Shown: piece by piece, positions 1 through 12,000 of the stretch
Position numbering within the stretch: the first letter of the stretch is position 1
Layout of the letters: each line of letters begins with the position of its first letter
DNA from: Micractinium sp. NFX-FRZ
Lineage: Eukaryota; Chlorophyta; Trebouxiophyceae; Chlorellales; Chlorellaceae
DNA: 64,000 nucleotides
Direction of reading: 5' to 3'
NCBI GenBank assembly: GCA_029339195.1
Contig: JAPTJF010000187.1
Coordinates: forward strand, 45,954 to 109,953
The notes under the pieces: model-generated
Databases searched by the model: none
The model's input: the letters and a program-made list of their open reading frames with translations, nothing else
Told to the model about the DNA's origin: nothing
Position numbers and translations under genes: made by a program

Positions 1-694
1 TCGGGCACCGTTATGCTCCGTTTCTGGCTGGCCCGGCTGCCTCCCAAGCTGAGCCCCCTGCTGCAAGGCCCTCTCTGCTGTGCGGCTCCGGCCAGTGCCC
101 CAGGTTACATGTCAGGTAGGTGCTGTGCGCTTGCAGTGTGTGTTGCACAAGTGATTCATAGGGTGGAGGGCAGGAGATAGTGGGTGATGGCAGGAGGTTG
201 GCAAGGGGCGCGTTCGAGGCAGGGGAACAGGAAGCTTTGGGCAGCAGGAGGAAGGGGCTTGAGTTCAGTGCGCGGGTGAGACCGCGTGGCACACGGGAGG
301 TATGGCACAGGGGGGTGGCGGTGGTGTGCCACGACGGTGCTGCTTTGCGTGATAGGAGCAGCGGAGTGCAGGCTGCCTAGCGCGCTCGTCAGGTTGGGAC
401 GGGCGATGTGCCGACGCAGTGTCGGACACGGGGCCCAGCCATCACTGCAGCCAGGGGGCAGCGGCGCAAGCATGGGGCCCTCAGTGTGTATGAGTGTAGC
501 AACAATGCATGAAACACGCACAGAACAGGATGGCCGTTTGGCGGTGGCATTACAGCAGGAGCAGCAGCAGCAAAGGCGCTACAAAGGGCGCGAGTGCGTG
601 CTGCCGAAAGCAGCACACCGCACCCAGCCCAGCGCCCCGTGCAGCACTCAGCTCCAGCCCTGCCCTGCCGTCCACGGCCCAGCAGCTGCCTCAC
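1..694. other. Unresolved stretch, probably the 3' part of the first minus-strand gene
   Basis: No exon can be placed with confidence. The minus-strand gene whose exons lie at 695-1304 must end here. One candidate acceptor near 446 would put a TGA directly after the last recognised exon. Another, near 101, opens a frame that stops at 11. The two cannot be told apart by eye. Confidence 0.3.
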
Positions 695-1304
695 CGCCTT
701 TTTGAAGCTCTCAATAATCTTGCCCCCCGCTTCTGCCACTGACTCGCCGAGAGACACCTGCGGGCGGCAGATGCACACGGCATGTGAGCTGAGCTACGCG
801 CCTGTGGCTACATTGTTTTTGGACGGTCAGCGTTGATTTAAGCTGGCCAGGGCCTAGAGGGGCAGCAGCAATTTTGCCACAGCTGCACCCTGTGCCGCCA
901 CCGCCCGCCAGTACGGATCGGATGCTTGGAACGAGGCAGAGTGCGGCAACCAGCTCACTCACTCACCCCCTGGTCGAATAGAGAGCGCACTCCCGGGTTG
1001 TCGATTGCACGGGAATCCACCCTGCACGATTGGGCAGCAGTCGGAGCCACTGCTGTTGACAGTGGAAGGCGGCAGGCAGCGGCGGGAGCCGAAAGGACCT
1101 ACAGCGGCGACAAGGCCTGCCCGCCGCGCACACGCCTCTGTATGCTGCTCGTCAACTCTTCTGGGGCCACCGCAGCTCGGCAGAGGTTGGCAAAAGAGGC
1201 GGGCACGAGCGCAAACCCCACCTGATGACGCCTGCCCGCTTCAGCGACCCGAGGATCACAAACGAGATTACTCCCTGCACGATGACATTGCTCACGAGGC
1301 CCAT
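695..1304 (-). CDS. Putative small membrane protein, 3' end unresolved
   Basis: Three phase-compatible exons are seen: complement(join(695..757,967..1021,1222..1304)). They read MGLVSNVIVQGVISFVILGS..., then a stretch containing DNPGVRSLFDQG, then GESVAEAGGKIIESFKK, about 67 residues. All three have GTGAG/GTGGG donors and CAG acceptors, and phases 2 then 0 agree. The N-terminus holds one hydrophobic segment (about residues 4-20), suggesting a membrane-anchored or organellar protein; the rest is amphipathic. The ATG at 1304 is the first good start, but the frame stays open upstream, so the N-terminus may be longer. I do not recognise the family. It is head-to-head with the bL28 gene. The terminal exon was not found. 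Confidence 0.42.
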
Positions 1305-1672
1305 TGCTGCCCTGACGCGAGGAACAGCGGCGGGTCGTGCTCCAGAGCGCTCAGAAGCGTCTCTTGACACCGGCAACACCCTTGGATGATACCGAAACAC
1401 GCTCAGAAGAGAGGACCCGCACCCGGTCGGCCCGAGGGCGGAGAACATGCTCCAGCAGTACAACTGTCCCTCACTTTGCGGGGCGTGCAATGTGCGAGCA
1501 AGGAGAGCCAACTTGGAAGCATCCGCTTGATATACCCACTCCTGTTAACCCCAGCCTGCTCTCCGTGCACCTTGCCGTGCTGCCGCTTCTGCACTCCCAC
1601 GCCTGCGTGCCAGAGCGTGATAATTACGGCCAGCATCTGTCACTGACACTCGCCAACCAGCTGCCAGCGGCC
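1305..1672. promoter_or_regulatory. Shared upstream region of two divergent genes
   Basis: A 368-bp gap between the start of the minus-strand membrane-protein gene and the start of bL28. It should hold both promoters. No TATA box or other clear motif was recognised. Part of it could be coding if the minus-strand gene starts further upstream. Confidence 0.35.
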
Positions 1673-2635
1673 ATGCCCCTGGGTTTGGGCGGCCTCACTC
1701 GCGCGGTGTGCAACCGCGCCCGCAGAGGCCTGTACGCCGGCAAGAGGGTGCTCTCCGGCAACCAGATTAGCGAGGATGGCGGCAACAAGTGAGCGGGGGG
1801 TCCGCGTGCTGCACTGGGCGGCAGGCAGCGGCGGCGGCGGCAGATGGCGGCGGTGCCTGCCCAATATCCCCGCAGTCACTTCACCCAACTGGCGCTGCTG
1901 CTGTATTTGTGCTGCAGGTCGCGGCGGGTGTGGAAGCCCAACGTTCACAACAAGAAGCTGTATAGCCAGATCCTGAACACCACGGTGCAGCTGCGCGTGA
2001 CAGCAGCGGCGCTCAGGTGCGGCCCCAGGCTGGGCTGGCCCGGCGTCGCAAGGGGAGGGTGGCTGCTGCTGCTGCCGCTGCTGCTGTTGCCGCTGTTGCT
2101 GTGGCCAGGGCTGCATACCTGTCCTTTGGTCAACAGGTGTTGCTTGCCGTTGTGCCATCCATCCGTTGCTCAATTGGGGCACTCCGGGGCAGCTCCCAGG
2201 CCTGGCAGCTGTGGCTAGGGGATGGCCATCGGGGCGTGCAGCTCTCGCTTGCGGTCTGCTTGGCGCAGGCGCCGTACACAGCATGCACAGCCGGGTTGCC
2301 TGCCTGCCCCACCCGCCGGGCAGGCAGGCAGGCACCCTGCAGCCGATGTCAACAAGGCAGACCATGACGGAACACGGCACACCCCCTGTGCCTGCCCGCC
2401 CCTGCCTGGGTGCAGAACAATTGACAAGCTGGGGGGCATTGATGCCTACATCCTGAAGACACCCGACAAAAAGCTGCAGTCGGACGCCGCCATGGTGCTG
2501 CGGGAGAAGATGCTGCATGTCCTGCAGAAGCAGCGGGAGAACCGGCAGCAGCAGTTGCAGCAGCAGCCGCAGCGGCAGCAGCAGCGGCAGCTGGGCCTGT
2601 CCCCAGCAGCGGCGGCGGCGGCAGCGGCACCCTGA
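1673..2635 (+). CDS. Mitochondrial-type ribosomal protein bL28
   Basis: CDS join(1673..1788,1918..2016,2416..2635), 144 residues, all phases consistent. Seen: a GKRVLSGNQIS segment followed by SRRVWKPNVHNKKLYS and TLRV-like strands (TVQLRVTAAALRTIDKLGG), the order of the bacterial L28 fold, in which a GKRP-x-GN motif is followed by an R-x-x-PN motif. Known: bL28 sits in the large subunit near the exit-site tRNA region. An L28 with a helical C-terminal extension (here AYILKTPDKKLQSDAAMVLREKM then a Gln-rich tail and an Ala run) is typical of the mitochondrial rather than plastid form; this compartment call is inference. The start ATG is followed by a short basic N-terminus (TRAVCNRARRGLYAGKR) that could act as an import signal. 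No frameshift is seen. A candidate TGTAA poly(A) signal is at 3111. Confidence 0.86.
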
Positions 2636-3000
2636 TTGTGAGCGCGCATGAGCGCCTGTGCAGCCGCCAGGTGGTCGCTCAACCCTTGCCAACCTCGCTA
2701 TAGCCTTGCTTAGCCACACCCCCTTGTACTCTTTCCTCCTGCGATAGCCCAGCAGCCTGAGGGCTGCGGGCTCGTCTCCTGTAACACAATCGTCTGATGC
2801 AACCGGCAGGGCGGAGGCAGGCGTGAAGGGGCCCAACTGGGGACCAACGTAAGAACGGCCACACCAAAATGCACGCCCGCGTTGGACAGCGTTCCAACTG
2901 ATGTCGCCAATCATAGCTTCAAGCTAGGCCTTGCAGAGCAACCTGTGCCGCCCTGAGCCCCACTGCCGCTTGGGCTGCTCTACCCTCGGCTCACGACTTG

Positions 3001-3005
3001 TTACA
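3001..3005 (-). terminator. Candidate TGTAA poly(A) signal for the 67-residue gene
   Basis: TGTAA on the minus strand, 611 nt downstream of the stop at 3616. TGTAA is the usual green-algal polyadenylation signal; its use here is inferred from position only. Confidence 0.25.
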
Positions 3006-3110
3006 GGCAGAGGGGCGGTGCAGTTGGATGTACAGGTTGCATGGCAGCGGAGGTGGCATGCAAGGGGCGGGGATCCGGTTCAGTTCGGGTCATTGAAGCA
3101 CAGACCGCCA

Positions 3111-3115
3111 TGTAA
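3111..3115 (+). terminator. Candidate TGTAA poly(A) signal for bL28
   Basis: TGTAA on the plus strand, 476 nt after the bL28 stop. Assigned by position and the known green-algal signal. Confidence 0.3.
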
Positions 3116-3615
3116 AATTGTGGCTGGACAAGTCAACACAGCAGCCGACGAGGGTGGTGAGAGCAGCCTGGCAGGCTGCCCTGGGCGGGGGGGGGGCCGA
3201 CCTGCTTTCCAAACCTGGCAGGCAGGGTAGGCTTGCGGAGTCCAGCGGTCTCCTTGTGCCCTTGCCTGAGGGAGGCACAAGCAAGCAGGCAAGCGGAGGA
3301 GAGGAGGTTAGCTGTGACCCCCACACTAATGCAGCCTGAAAGCTCTGCTATGGCCACACGAGGCAATCGCATGTATCCCTTCGTTCCTGACAAATGGCAA
3401 GCCTATCAGTGCACGCGTCCCCACCAGCCATTGAGAGAAAAGAGAGATCTGTGACAACCTCGCAGCCCCACTCCACCCCTCACCCCTGCACCTCGGGTCC
3501 ACCCCGGGTGTCTCCCGCCTCCCAAACCTTGGGCAAGCAGCCTGTCCCCGGGCGCACCCACTGGGTAAACTGGATTGCTGCAGGCCACCCACCCGGCCAC
3601 ACCTGAGGAAACCCG

Positions 3616-5509
3616 TTACTCCATCTTCTCCTCATTTGGGTTGCTCGGCTTGTAATCGGGGTCCTGCTGGTCCTGCAGCCCAATCAACAATTTCAGGAGC
3701 CTGGCATGCATGGCGTGAGCTGGCCAGAGTTGCAATATGTTGGGTCTGGGTCGTAGTTGGCGTCCTGCCGGTCCTGCAGAGCAAAGCAGCAAGGGCGGGA
3801 GGGCATAGCGTGCATAGCGTGCATAGCGTGAGCTGGACAGAGTCGGAACATGTTGTGTCTGGGTTGTGGTCAGGGTCCTGCTTGTCCTGCAGCTCACCAA
3901 AAACAGCAGGGGCGGGAGGGCAGCGTGCATAGCGTGCATAGCGTGAGCTGGACAGAGTCGGAACATGTTGTGTCTGGGTTGTGGTCAGGGTCCTGCTGGT
4001 CCTGCAGCTCACCAAAAACAGCAGGGGCGGGAGGGCAGCGTGCATAGCGTGCATAGCGTGAGCTGGACAGAGTCGGAACATGTTGTGTCTGGGTTGTGGT
4101 CAGGGTTCTGCTGGTCATGCAGATCACCAAAAGCGGGGGTGGGGGGGGGCAGCGTGTATAGCGTCACATGCATGGGCGCAGCATGAACGGTGCCCATGTG
4201 AAACATTGAAACTATGGTGTGCTGTCTCCACCTTCCAATGCAGACCCTATGCCAGGTCAGCGCACCTATTCCACGTCAGCAGTCAGTATGTATTCTTGGT
4301 ATGTGGGTATCTCGACCCTTTCTCCTGCCCTGCACCACCAGCCAGGCTGCCGGCTCACCCTGTACTCGTTTGCCTTGTCCGCCTCCTTCTCCCCCTCCGC
4401 CAGCTGCTGCTGAACGGCCTTGGGCTCCTGCAGTCGGAGGCGATTCATGGTGTGTGTGTGTGTGGGGGGGGGGTTGGGGGTTCATGAAAAAGGGCTTGCA
4501 AATTCGAATCGTCAAAAGTGTCGCAGTCTACACAGCCAAGTGTGCGGGCCCAGCGGAGTGGCAAGAGGCATGCATTGTGGGGAGGCCCCTTGTGGGTCGC
4601 AGCCCCAACAGAGAGGGACCAGGGGAACCGAGGGAGTCGAGGCGCAAAGTATGGGAAGGCGAGGGGGCATTTCTGGAGTCGCCCCTTCCGCCCGCCATTG
4701 CCACTGGAGTGGCGATGACCACACTTGCAGCGGCTCCACCCACCAGCTGCCCCTTCCGGCCCCGCTCACCGCTTCGCTCCACTTGCCCAGACCTTGCAGC
4801 TCAACCCTCCTCACCCCAGCATCGCCTCAGCAACCCATGACTTCCTGGCAACTCAAAACCTACACACATGCCCGTGCCTCTGTGCCCACTCACCTCCCGC
4901 TCAACCTGCCACTGAGCAGAGCGCAGCTCAGTCTCCTCGGCCCCGGGGATGTTTGTCTGCTTGTCTGCAGGCGGTGTGGTGGTGGTGGTGGTGGGGAGGG
5001 GCAAGGGAGCGGTTGGTGGGACACATGCTGGTTGGTGGGGGGTGCTTTGGTGGCCTGCCCACCCTTGGTTTCAAGGGCACACTGGGTGCTGGTGGGGTGG
5101 GGGTGGGTGTGAACGGTGGTGGGTGGAGCAGTGGCAAGGGTGGTGCTCTGAGTGCCTCAGCCCCGGCAATGCCCGGATCACCTGCAGGTAGCAAAGGGTC
5201 TGTCAGGCAAGGGCTGAAAGAGCACACTGGCCGGGTTACGGGCGGGCACACGCCTGAGAGCAAGGCGTGTCTGGCCAGATGAGTGCCGCCAGCCACTGCC
5301 ACTGCTAGACTCCTCTGGAAAGTTCCCCATTCTGCACACTGACATTGGAATCCACAGCACAAGGAGCTGCCTGGCATGTGGGAGCCCACGCTCAGGCTGC
5401 GCAGCCTGCCCCCTACTGCAGCTTCCCAACGCTTGCCGGCCGCCCTTCGTGCCCCCCAGTCCCCTCGTCTCCCTGTCGCCGCAATGCCGGCCCCTTCCTC
5501 ACCACTCAT
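3616..5509 (-). CDS. Small highly charged protein, 67 residues
   Basis: Proposed CDS complement(join(3616..3672,4359..4427,4894..4964,5503..5509)). The product starts MSDKQTNIPGAEETELRSAQ, passes through an E/K/A/Q-rich helix (AVQQQLAEGEKEADKANEYR) and ends NPNEEKME. All four junctions have GTGAG-type donors and CTGCAG acceptors and agree in phase. There is no signal peptide, membrane segment or cysteine; it looks like a soluble, possibly disordered or coiled-coil protein. I do not recognise the family. The first exon is only 7 nt (ATGAGTG), so the start is the weakest part; an upstream in-frame extension is possible. The terminal exon lies at one end of a 115-bp tandem array that repeats its acceptor and first codons, so alternative C-termini are possible. 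Confidence 0.55.
3640..4190. repeat. 115-bp tandem array containing copies of an exon start
   Basis: Full copies begin at about 3728, 3841, 3956 and 4071 (spacings 113, 115 and 115 bp), with degraded copies at both ends. On the minus strand each unit contains CTGCAG followed by a version of the terminal-exon codons DQQDPD of the 67-residue protein gene, then a diverged frame. The array therefore amplifies an acceptor plus pseudo-exon. Each unit also contains a short internal repeat (GCATAGCGT two to three times). Confidence 0.9.
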
Positions 5510-6082
5510 GTTGCTAGTTGACTCTGACGAAGCGTTCCAAGGCAGTGGGGGGAGCCTGCAGCGGAGGTTGGGCGAGTTGGCTGGGCGAGCGAGAGGGCAG
5601 GTAGAGGCCCCACTTCCAGCGGCAGGGCCATCCCCCAGGCACAGTAGCATAGCCGCGCCCTATATTCGACACACACCGGTAGTTTAGACACGACTTAACA
5701 AAGAAGAATAGAGGTCGCAAACCAGAGCGCACCTAAAGGGGGGGAAGGAGGGCATCCGCCTGCCCAAAAGCGCACATGCCCAGCACCGCATGCACCCGTC
5801 CCCTGCTGCACCCCCAGCTGCCCCTCCTCTTAATCCTCTGCTCCTCGCTCTCACATTGCAGTATCAGAGTTACAGGGTGAATTGTGCAGGCAGAGATTAG
5901 GGTGCATCGGGCGGGCAGGCGGGCCTCAGGGCTGCGCCCTCCGCTTTGCATGCCGCTGTGCAGCCGAGTGGCCGCCACCCTCGGTTTGGAGGTCTTTGAT
6001 GCCATCCCCCCGCAGGCTTCCTTTCTGCGCCTCCCTTCAAGGCCTCGCTCTCAAGGTCAGGCCGAATCCCAGGCTTCAAGGC
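5510..6082. other. Intergenic: upstream of the 67-residue gene, downstream of RPN2
   Basis: A 573-bp spacer between two minus-strand genes. It should contain the RPN2 3' UTR (candidate poly(A) signal at 5870) and the promoter of the small gene. No other feature seen. Confidence 0.5.
5870..5874 (-). terminator. Candidate TGTAA poly(A) signal for RPN2
   Basis: TGTAA on the minus strand, 209 nt downstream of the RPN2 stop; position fits a green-algal 3' UTR. Confidence 0.35.
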
Positions 6083-9000
6083 TCAGGAGGGGATGTACTC
6101 AAAGGGCTCGGGGGGCGGCGGCTCGTCGGCGCTGCCTGCCGCGGGCGCCACTGCCGCGGGCGCTGCCGCCGCCTCGCCGTCTGCGGGGGCAGCCGCCGCA
6201 GCCGCCGGGGCGGGTTTGTCCTCCTGGAACATGTACTCGGCCTCCCCTGCCTCGGGCTGGGTGTCCTTGAGCACCACAAAGCCTGCGGGGCGGTGGGTGG
6301 AGGAGAAGGCGAAGAGGCGGGGTGAGCTGTTTGAAAGCAGAGGGGACACGGGAGGGTGAAGGGGAGGCAGGCAGGCTGTTGCTGAGCAGCGCAAAAGGCT
6401 GCGGAAGGTACAGCAGCAGGCAGGCGCGAGCAGCGCACACCAGGCAAGAGCGGCAGACAAAGAAAAGGGCATGCAGAGTGAGAGCATCAGGCACAGACAG
6501 GGTGGCAGGCAGAGAGAGGCAGTGGAAGACAGAGCGGAAGCGGGGCGGCATTTCTCACCAGAGGTGGCGGGACGGATGGGCACAAACCGCTGGCCCTCCG
6601 GGAAGGAGATGAACCTGCGCTGAGCTGGCGCCACGCGGATGGGGTTGTCCACTGCACACGACAGGAGGGAGGTGTATTGAGAGCAGGGCCGAGGGGGTTG
6701 ATATTTTGACGGGCTGGGTGCGGTGAGGGGATTGAAGGGGGAACGGGGGTCCCCTCCCCATGTCCACACTGGAAATACCCACACCACACTCATTTTAGCT
6801 CAGCCCAAACACCCGCGAAGCTGCTGGGCTCGGGCTGCCAGGCGCGGCAGCGCTGCCGCTTCCTCGTCCTCCAGACTGACACCTCCGTCCCAACGAGTCC
6901 CGAGGTGCCAAGCCAGCTACCTCCCACCCTCCCCACCCACCGGTGAAGCTGCTGGGCACGGGATGCCAGGCGCTGCTGCCTCCCCATCTTGCCGACTGAC
7001 ACCTCCCCCTGTCATGTCCCGCAGAACTTGCATGAACCGCCCCCACCCTCCCCACCCACCGGTAAAGCTGCTGGGCTCGGGCTCAGGCGCCGCCGCCTTC
7101 TCCCCCACCTCCTCCTTCTTCTCCCCGCCCTCAGCCGCCGCCGCGCCCGCCTCGCCGCCAGCCGCGCCAGCCGCCGCCGGCGCATCCTCCTCCATCGCCT
7201 GTGCGTCGCCCGCGGCTGCCGCCTCGCCGCTGGGGCCCGCTGCTGCCGCGTCCTTGGCCTTCTTGGCGGCGCGGGCCTTGGCGCGGGCCGTGGTGGAAAG
7301 CACGGCGGTGGGCACCTGCAAGTGGGAAGGGTGTGGCGGGGCACACTTCAAATTTTTCCTTAGGGGGACCCGAAGTCCGGGGGCGGGCCGCTCTGGCAGC
7401 CCTCCTGGAGCATAGATTCGGACCATAGGCCCTATCAAACATGTTTTCAAGCTCCAGGGCCCTCTCGGGGCGGGCCGCAAGCCCCGCGGCATGTTGGCCG
7501 GGCCGCTGGGACGGCCGGAGCCGGGCTCTTTGCTTTGCTTGAGGTCCAAATGCATGCCGGGAGTCCTTTGAACCGCGCAGCGGTTCGAAAAGAGCATACT
7601 CCTGGGCAGGCATGTGCTCGGGATGTCCCGCGCCTCTCTTTCAAGTCGTCCGCACCCTCCCATACCATTTGGTTTTGCGATAGAAACACCCCGAAAGGGG
7701 CGGAAGCCTCCCCAGTTCTAGTCCTGACTGCCGCCGGCCGCCGCCGCCACCGCCGCTGGCAGGCGGCGGCAGCGGCTGGGCTGACGGCAGCAGCACCAAC
7801 TACAGAGGCAGTGTCAGCCAACAGTACCAGAAACCCCACGGGTCGTCTGCGGCCGCTGCAGGCTGCGCAGCACATTCTGGTCCAGCCCTTGCAACGCGCT
7901 CTGGGCTGCCGCTCGCAGCGCCCCGACGGCAGAGGCGCCTCGGCCGCCAGCCCGACGGCGCGGGCATCGGCAGACTCGCTGGGCTAATCCCGCCGGCCTG
8001 GCATGCGCTTCCCCATGCCCTGCATTCCTGAGACTCCAAGCAGTGAGTGGGGAGTTCAGGGCAGCAAGTATGCGGCCCCCACCAGCAGGCGGCTGGCTGG
8101 GTGCAGGCGCGCGCCGGCGGGGCACCCGCCGTCGCCCGCGGCAGTGCTGCAGCGTCTTTGGCCGCGGCGCAGCTAGTGCCTTCTGCACTTGTATCGATAT
8201 ACAACAGACTGGGCGGGCCAGGGGCGCCCCAGCGGGCTCTCCCGGCGCGTTTGCCACTGGCCCGCGGGGGAGTTTCGCGCGCGCTCCAAGGGCGTTTTTG
8301 GGCGCCCGGCCGCTGGCAGCTGGCTCTCAGACACGTTTAGAAGGTTTTGTGCAACGCAAAACTGCCTCAAACAAGAGAGCGAAGGACCTCGGCAATGGGT
8401 TGGCCCGCACGGGCAGCCCCCGCACGAGTTTTATTGCAGAAACCGTAGCTAAGGGTATGTGAAGGGGAAAGTGAAAAGTCCGAGGGAGAATGGTGCAGAA
8501 TTGAGACCGAGGGAAACTCCCTTCGGGTCCCCCTAAGGAAAAATTTGAAGTGGGGCAGGGGAGGGGCAGTGAGCCGGGTGCACTGTGGCGCCGGTGCCTT
8601 GGGCAGGGAAAGGAGAGGAGGAGGCACAGCCAGGGTCGACACCCCTTTGGGATCAACCCAGCCTGCCACACTGCCCGGAACAACGCCCAGCCGCCCCACC
8701 CCCACACCCCGCATGCGTCACACCTCCCCTGAGATCCCACACACCCACCTTGCTGCCGCCCTTCTTCTCGTCCACCTTCACCGGCGGGGCGTAGGCAAAC
8801 TGGGAGGGCCGGCAGTTGCTGACCACCTGCAGCTCGAGGGTGAGGGGAGGAGCATTCTTTGGGTATGTCCAGGTTGGTAACAAGCAGTTGCCGCTCAATG
8901 GCAGGTTTCAACAGCGAGCAAGAAGGGAGGTGGCTGGGCAGGGCAAGGTCGGCCAGGTGGCCCTCCCAGGCCCACCACTCAGCGCCCCTCTGCCCCCCCC

Positions 9001-12000
9001 TAGCCCCCCCCACACACCTGGAAGGCCTTGGGTGCCCGCAGGCTGGCGTCCACGCCAATCAGCGCGGTGGGTTGCACCGCCAGCGAGATGCAGTACGACA
9101 GCGGGTACCAGTACCAGTACTGCGTGAACAGGGCCAGGCCGATGACAGCAGTGCGCCTGCAGCGGAGGAGGATGTACAAGTGTGATACGTGCTGTGCGTG
9201 TGGTACGACAGGGGCCACAACACACCAGCAAGCGAGGAGGACTGCAACAAGGCAGCCAGCACATGGACACGCAGCATTGCACACAGGAGCAAGGCAGCTC
9301 ACAGAACCAGGCAACCATCTGGCATGGTCGGTGCAGGAGCGCAGGCCGGCAGCCCTGCCCAACAACCACAACTGCAGCGCTGGACAGCGCCAGCAGTGCA
9401 CAGTGCCAGCACACATACACCACCCCAGCGCCCAGCACCCACCTGAAGTGCCCGGTGCGTGAGCGCAGGCCGATGGTGGCGTTGCGCCCGCCGGCATCCA
9501 GGATGCCCGCCGCCATGATGGCGCCCATGCGGGTCATGATCTGCACGACATGAACGCTGTGGTCAGTGGGGCACCATGACAATGGCACAGCACAGCGCAC
9601 CCAGCGAAGTTCAACATGCGACAGTGCCTGCCGCCCTGATGGCGCCCATGCATGAGGGTCGTGACCTGCATGCTGTGGTTCCTGAAGAAGTGCACATTGG
9701 AAGCACCCACGTCTGCCCATTGCTGACATACAGCCGGTTGATGTGCTCCCAGCGCCAGCAACAACACCCCCTCCCCCTCCTCCCATGCATCCCCAGGGAA
9801 CAAAACACATGCCACCCAACCCACCTCTGCCCCCTTGTTGCCGTACAGCCGGTTGATGTGCTCCCTCAGCGGTTTCACTCGCGACTCCTGCTGCCCCACC
9901 AGCACCAGCGCCAGCGCTATCAGCGCCCCCTGCTGCACAAAGTCCACGCTGTCCCTGCAAGAGGAATGAATGAGCAGATGACGGTGGGCGGGTGAGACAA
10001 GCAACCAGGTGGGGAGGGGCGCAAAAGGGAGGAGTCCGCATTGGTGGATGAGCTTGGGCACGCCGCACAAGGGGCACGCTACGCTGGCCCGGCACAGCGT
10101 CTCTCGCAGCTGCCCAACCACATGAGCACCGCAGGACACTGTGCTCAGCTGACCAGCCTGCCCAGCCCAGCCGCATGCCTCAGCGTCACGTGTCAACCTT
10201 GCACACAGCAGCCTGCCTTCACTGAGCTATACACTACCACACATCAACTCACTTGACCAGCGGCTCCAGCAGCGCCACCGCCTCGCGCAGGCCGGTGCCG
10301 GCGCAGGCAATGCCCACAGCCATGGCGGCGCCGTAGCTGCGGGGGTGAGGTAGGGGGAAGGGAGGAGGGTTGCCGCATGTGGGTGCGTGCCTGTCTGGGG
10401 TGGGCATGCCGATGCCGGCACAGGCACAGCCATGCCACAGCCATGGCGGCGCCGAAGGCAGGCAGCGTGAGCGAGCATGCGGGGAGAAGGCATGCGGGGT
10501 GAAGGCATGCAGGCGGCAGGCAGGCAGAACATGAGGCCGGTGAGTGTACGGCTCTCCCACGCCACCCCCTCTAGGCTCTCACAATACCACATGCTTCATT
10601 GCTATCCAACTGTGCACAGCCAGGCTCACCGCACGTGCGGGTTGTACGACTCTGACAGCAGGCTGACAATCTTGGGGCACTGCTCCGGCGTGGAGGCCAG
10701 CACAAAGCCCAGGTTGGTGACGGCGGCACGGCGCACATCATTAGACACGTCTGCACGGGATGCATGGTTCGGGGGGCATGGTTCAAGGTTTCAGGACAAC
10801 AGGTCATGAAGGTGTGGCAGGTTGGGTCGAGAGGCGAGCGGGCAGGGGGGCAGCACACATCCCAGGTTGTGACGGTGTCGGCGGCACAGATCGCCCGACA
10901 CATCTGCATGGTCCAGCAATGCAAGGGAGATGAGCAGCAGCCCAGCTGGAGAGAGGGGCTCCTGGCTGCCGCTTTCCGACCCTCCCATGAAGCGTCCTCC
11001 TGAACATGCACGGAGGAGCTCAGCTCATTGCAGCGCCCCCCACAACCCTGCATTGACAGCTCACCGGACACCGCAAAGTGCAGCAGCTTCTGGATGGCTG
11101 CGTTGTTGGAGGTGCCGCAGTAGGCGAGGCCCGTCACAAACATGCCGCCGTAGCGCAGGATGGGGTCCTGGGGGGAGCGCAGGGGAGGGGAGGGAAAGGA
11201 AGGGGTGGGTAAAGGCAGGTAGGAGGAGAGAAGTGGATTGAGGACTGATGGGTGTGGGGTCGCACAACGCATGCCGCCGTAACTCGGGATGCGGTCACAG
11301 GCGGAATGGGTGGAGGGACAGGGTGAGTGGGGTGGGCGCAGTGGATATGGCAACTTCAGCAGCAGTGGTGGGAGAATGATAGGGTAAGCACAGAGCGCAC
11401 ATCCGGTGATCGCAGGCGTACATGGCGTCTATCTCCATCACCCCCTCTACCTCCTCCCATGGCCCCACATTGCCACAAACAAACACAGGTGTGGGCAGCA
11501 GGCTCACCAGCTCATGCATCATCTGTCTCACCCATCCCCTTAGCCTGCCTTTTATCAACCAGCCTTTGATGCCTGCATTCCCGCAAACAAACACACGTGT
11601 GGCCACCAACCCACCAGCTCATGCGTCATCTGCTCAATCATCCCCTCTGCCGCCTCCTCCCTCCCGTACTGGATCAGCGCCAGGCCGACAGCCACGCCCC
11701 GGATGATCTTCTCGTGCTGCGGGGTGGGGATGGGTGGGAGGACAGTGGGGGGGAATGCCCAGAAAGGTTGGGTGCAAGTCCGGTGAGGTGGCAGGTGCGC
11801 AGTGGGAGGCGGGCAGGCACCCCTTGGGCAGGCAGCGTGCTGCACAGTGTGAGCATGAGGACAACTCCAAGCGAGCAAACGGGCACACCGGCCCTGAGCT
11901 TAATACACATGAACCCCACCTGCGTGTCGTGTGCATACGCCAGCAGCTCCGCCGCCTTCTCGGTGCCGCTGCCCGCGCACAGCAGGCCCAGGCTGAGGCC

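Larger units (their letters stand above)
2636..3615. other. Convergent intergenic region (3' UTRs)
   Basis: A 980-bp region between the stops of bL28 (+) and the 67-residue protein gene (-). It contains C- and G-runs, a CAGGCAGG-type simple repeat near 3220 and candidate poly(A) signals for both strands. No convincing coding exon was found. Confidence 0.5.
7344..8552. mobile_element. Non-autonomous DNA transposon with perfect 32-bp terminal inverted repeats
   Basis: A 1,209-bp segment inside an RPN2 intron is bounded by perfect 32-bp inverted repeats starting CACTTCAAATTTTTCC and ending GACCCGAAG. It is flanked by a 5-bp direct repeat GGGCA (7339-7343 and 8553-8557), which looks like a target-site duplication. 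No transposase-like frame was found inside, so it is probably non-autonomous. Removing it and one flank copy would leave an intron of about 220 bp, typical for this gene. The CAC terminus with a GC-rich 5-bp duplication resembles Transib-type ends; the superfamily is not established. Confidence 0.85.

Noticed and set aside
1640..2914. A 424-codon open frame on the minus strand across the bL28 gene
   Set aside because: It crosses exons and introns of bL28, has biased low-complexity composition and no recognisable domain; GC-rich antisense frames are expected here.
3640..4190. CRISPR-like array
   Set aside because: The 115-bp units are contiguous without unique spacers, and the context is a eukaryotic gene end.
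7376..8520. A transposase gene within the inverted-repeat element
   Set aside because: Frames on both strands were read; none shows a DDE/D-type pattern or a sustained protein-like composition.
8908..10176. A single 422-codon minus-strand frame taken as one gene
   Set aside because: It contains true RPN2 exon text but also reads through clear introns; the spliced model matches RPN2 continuously.
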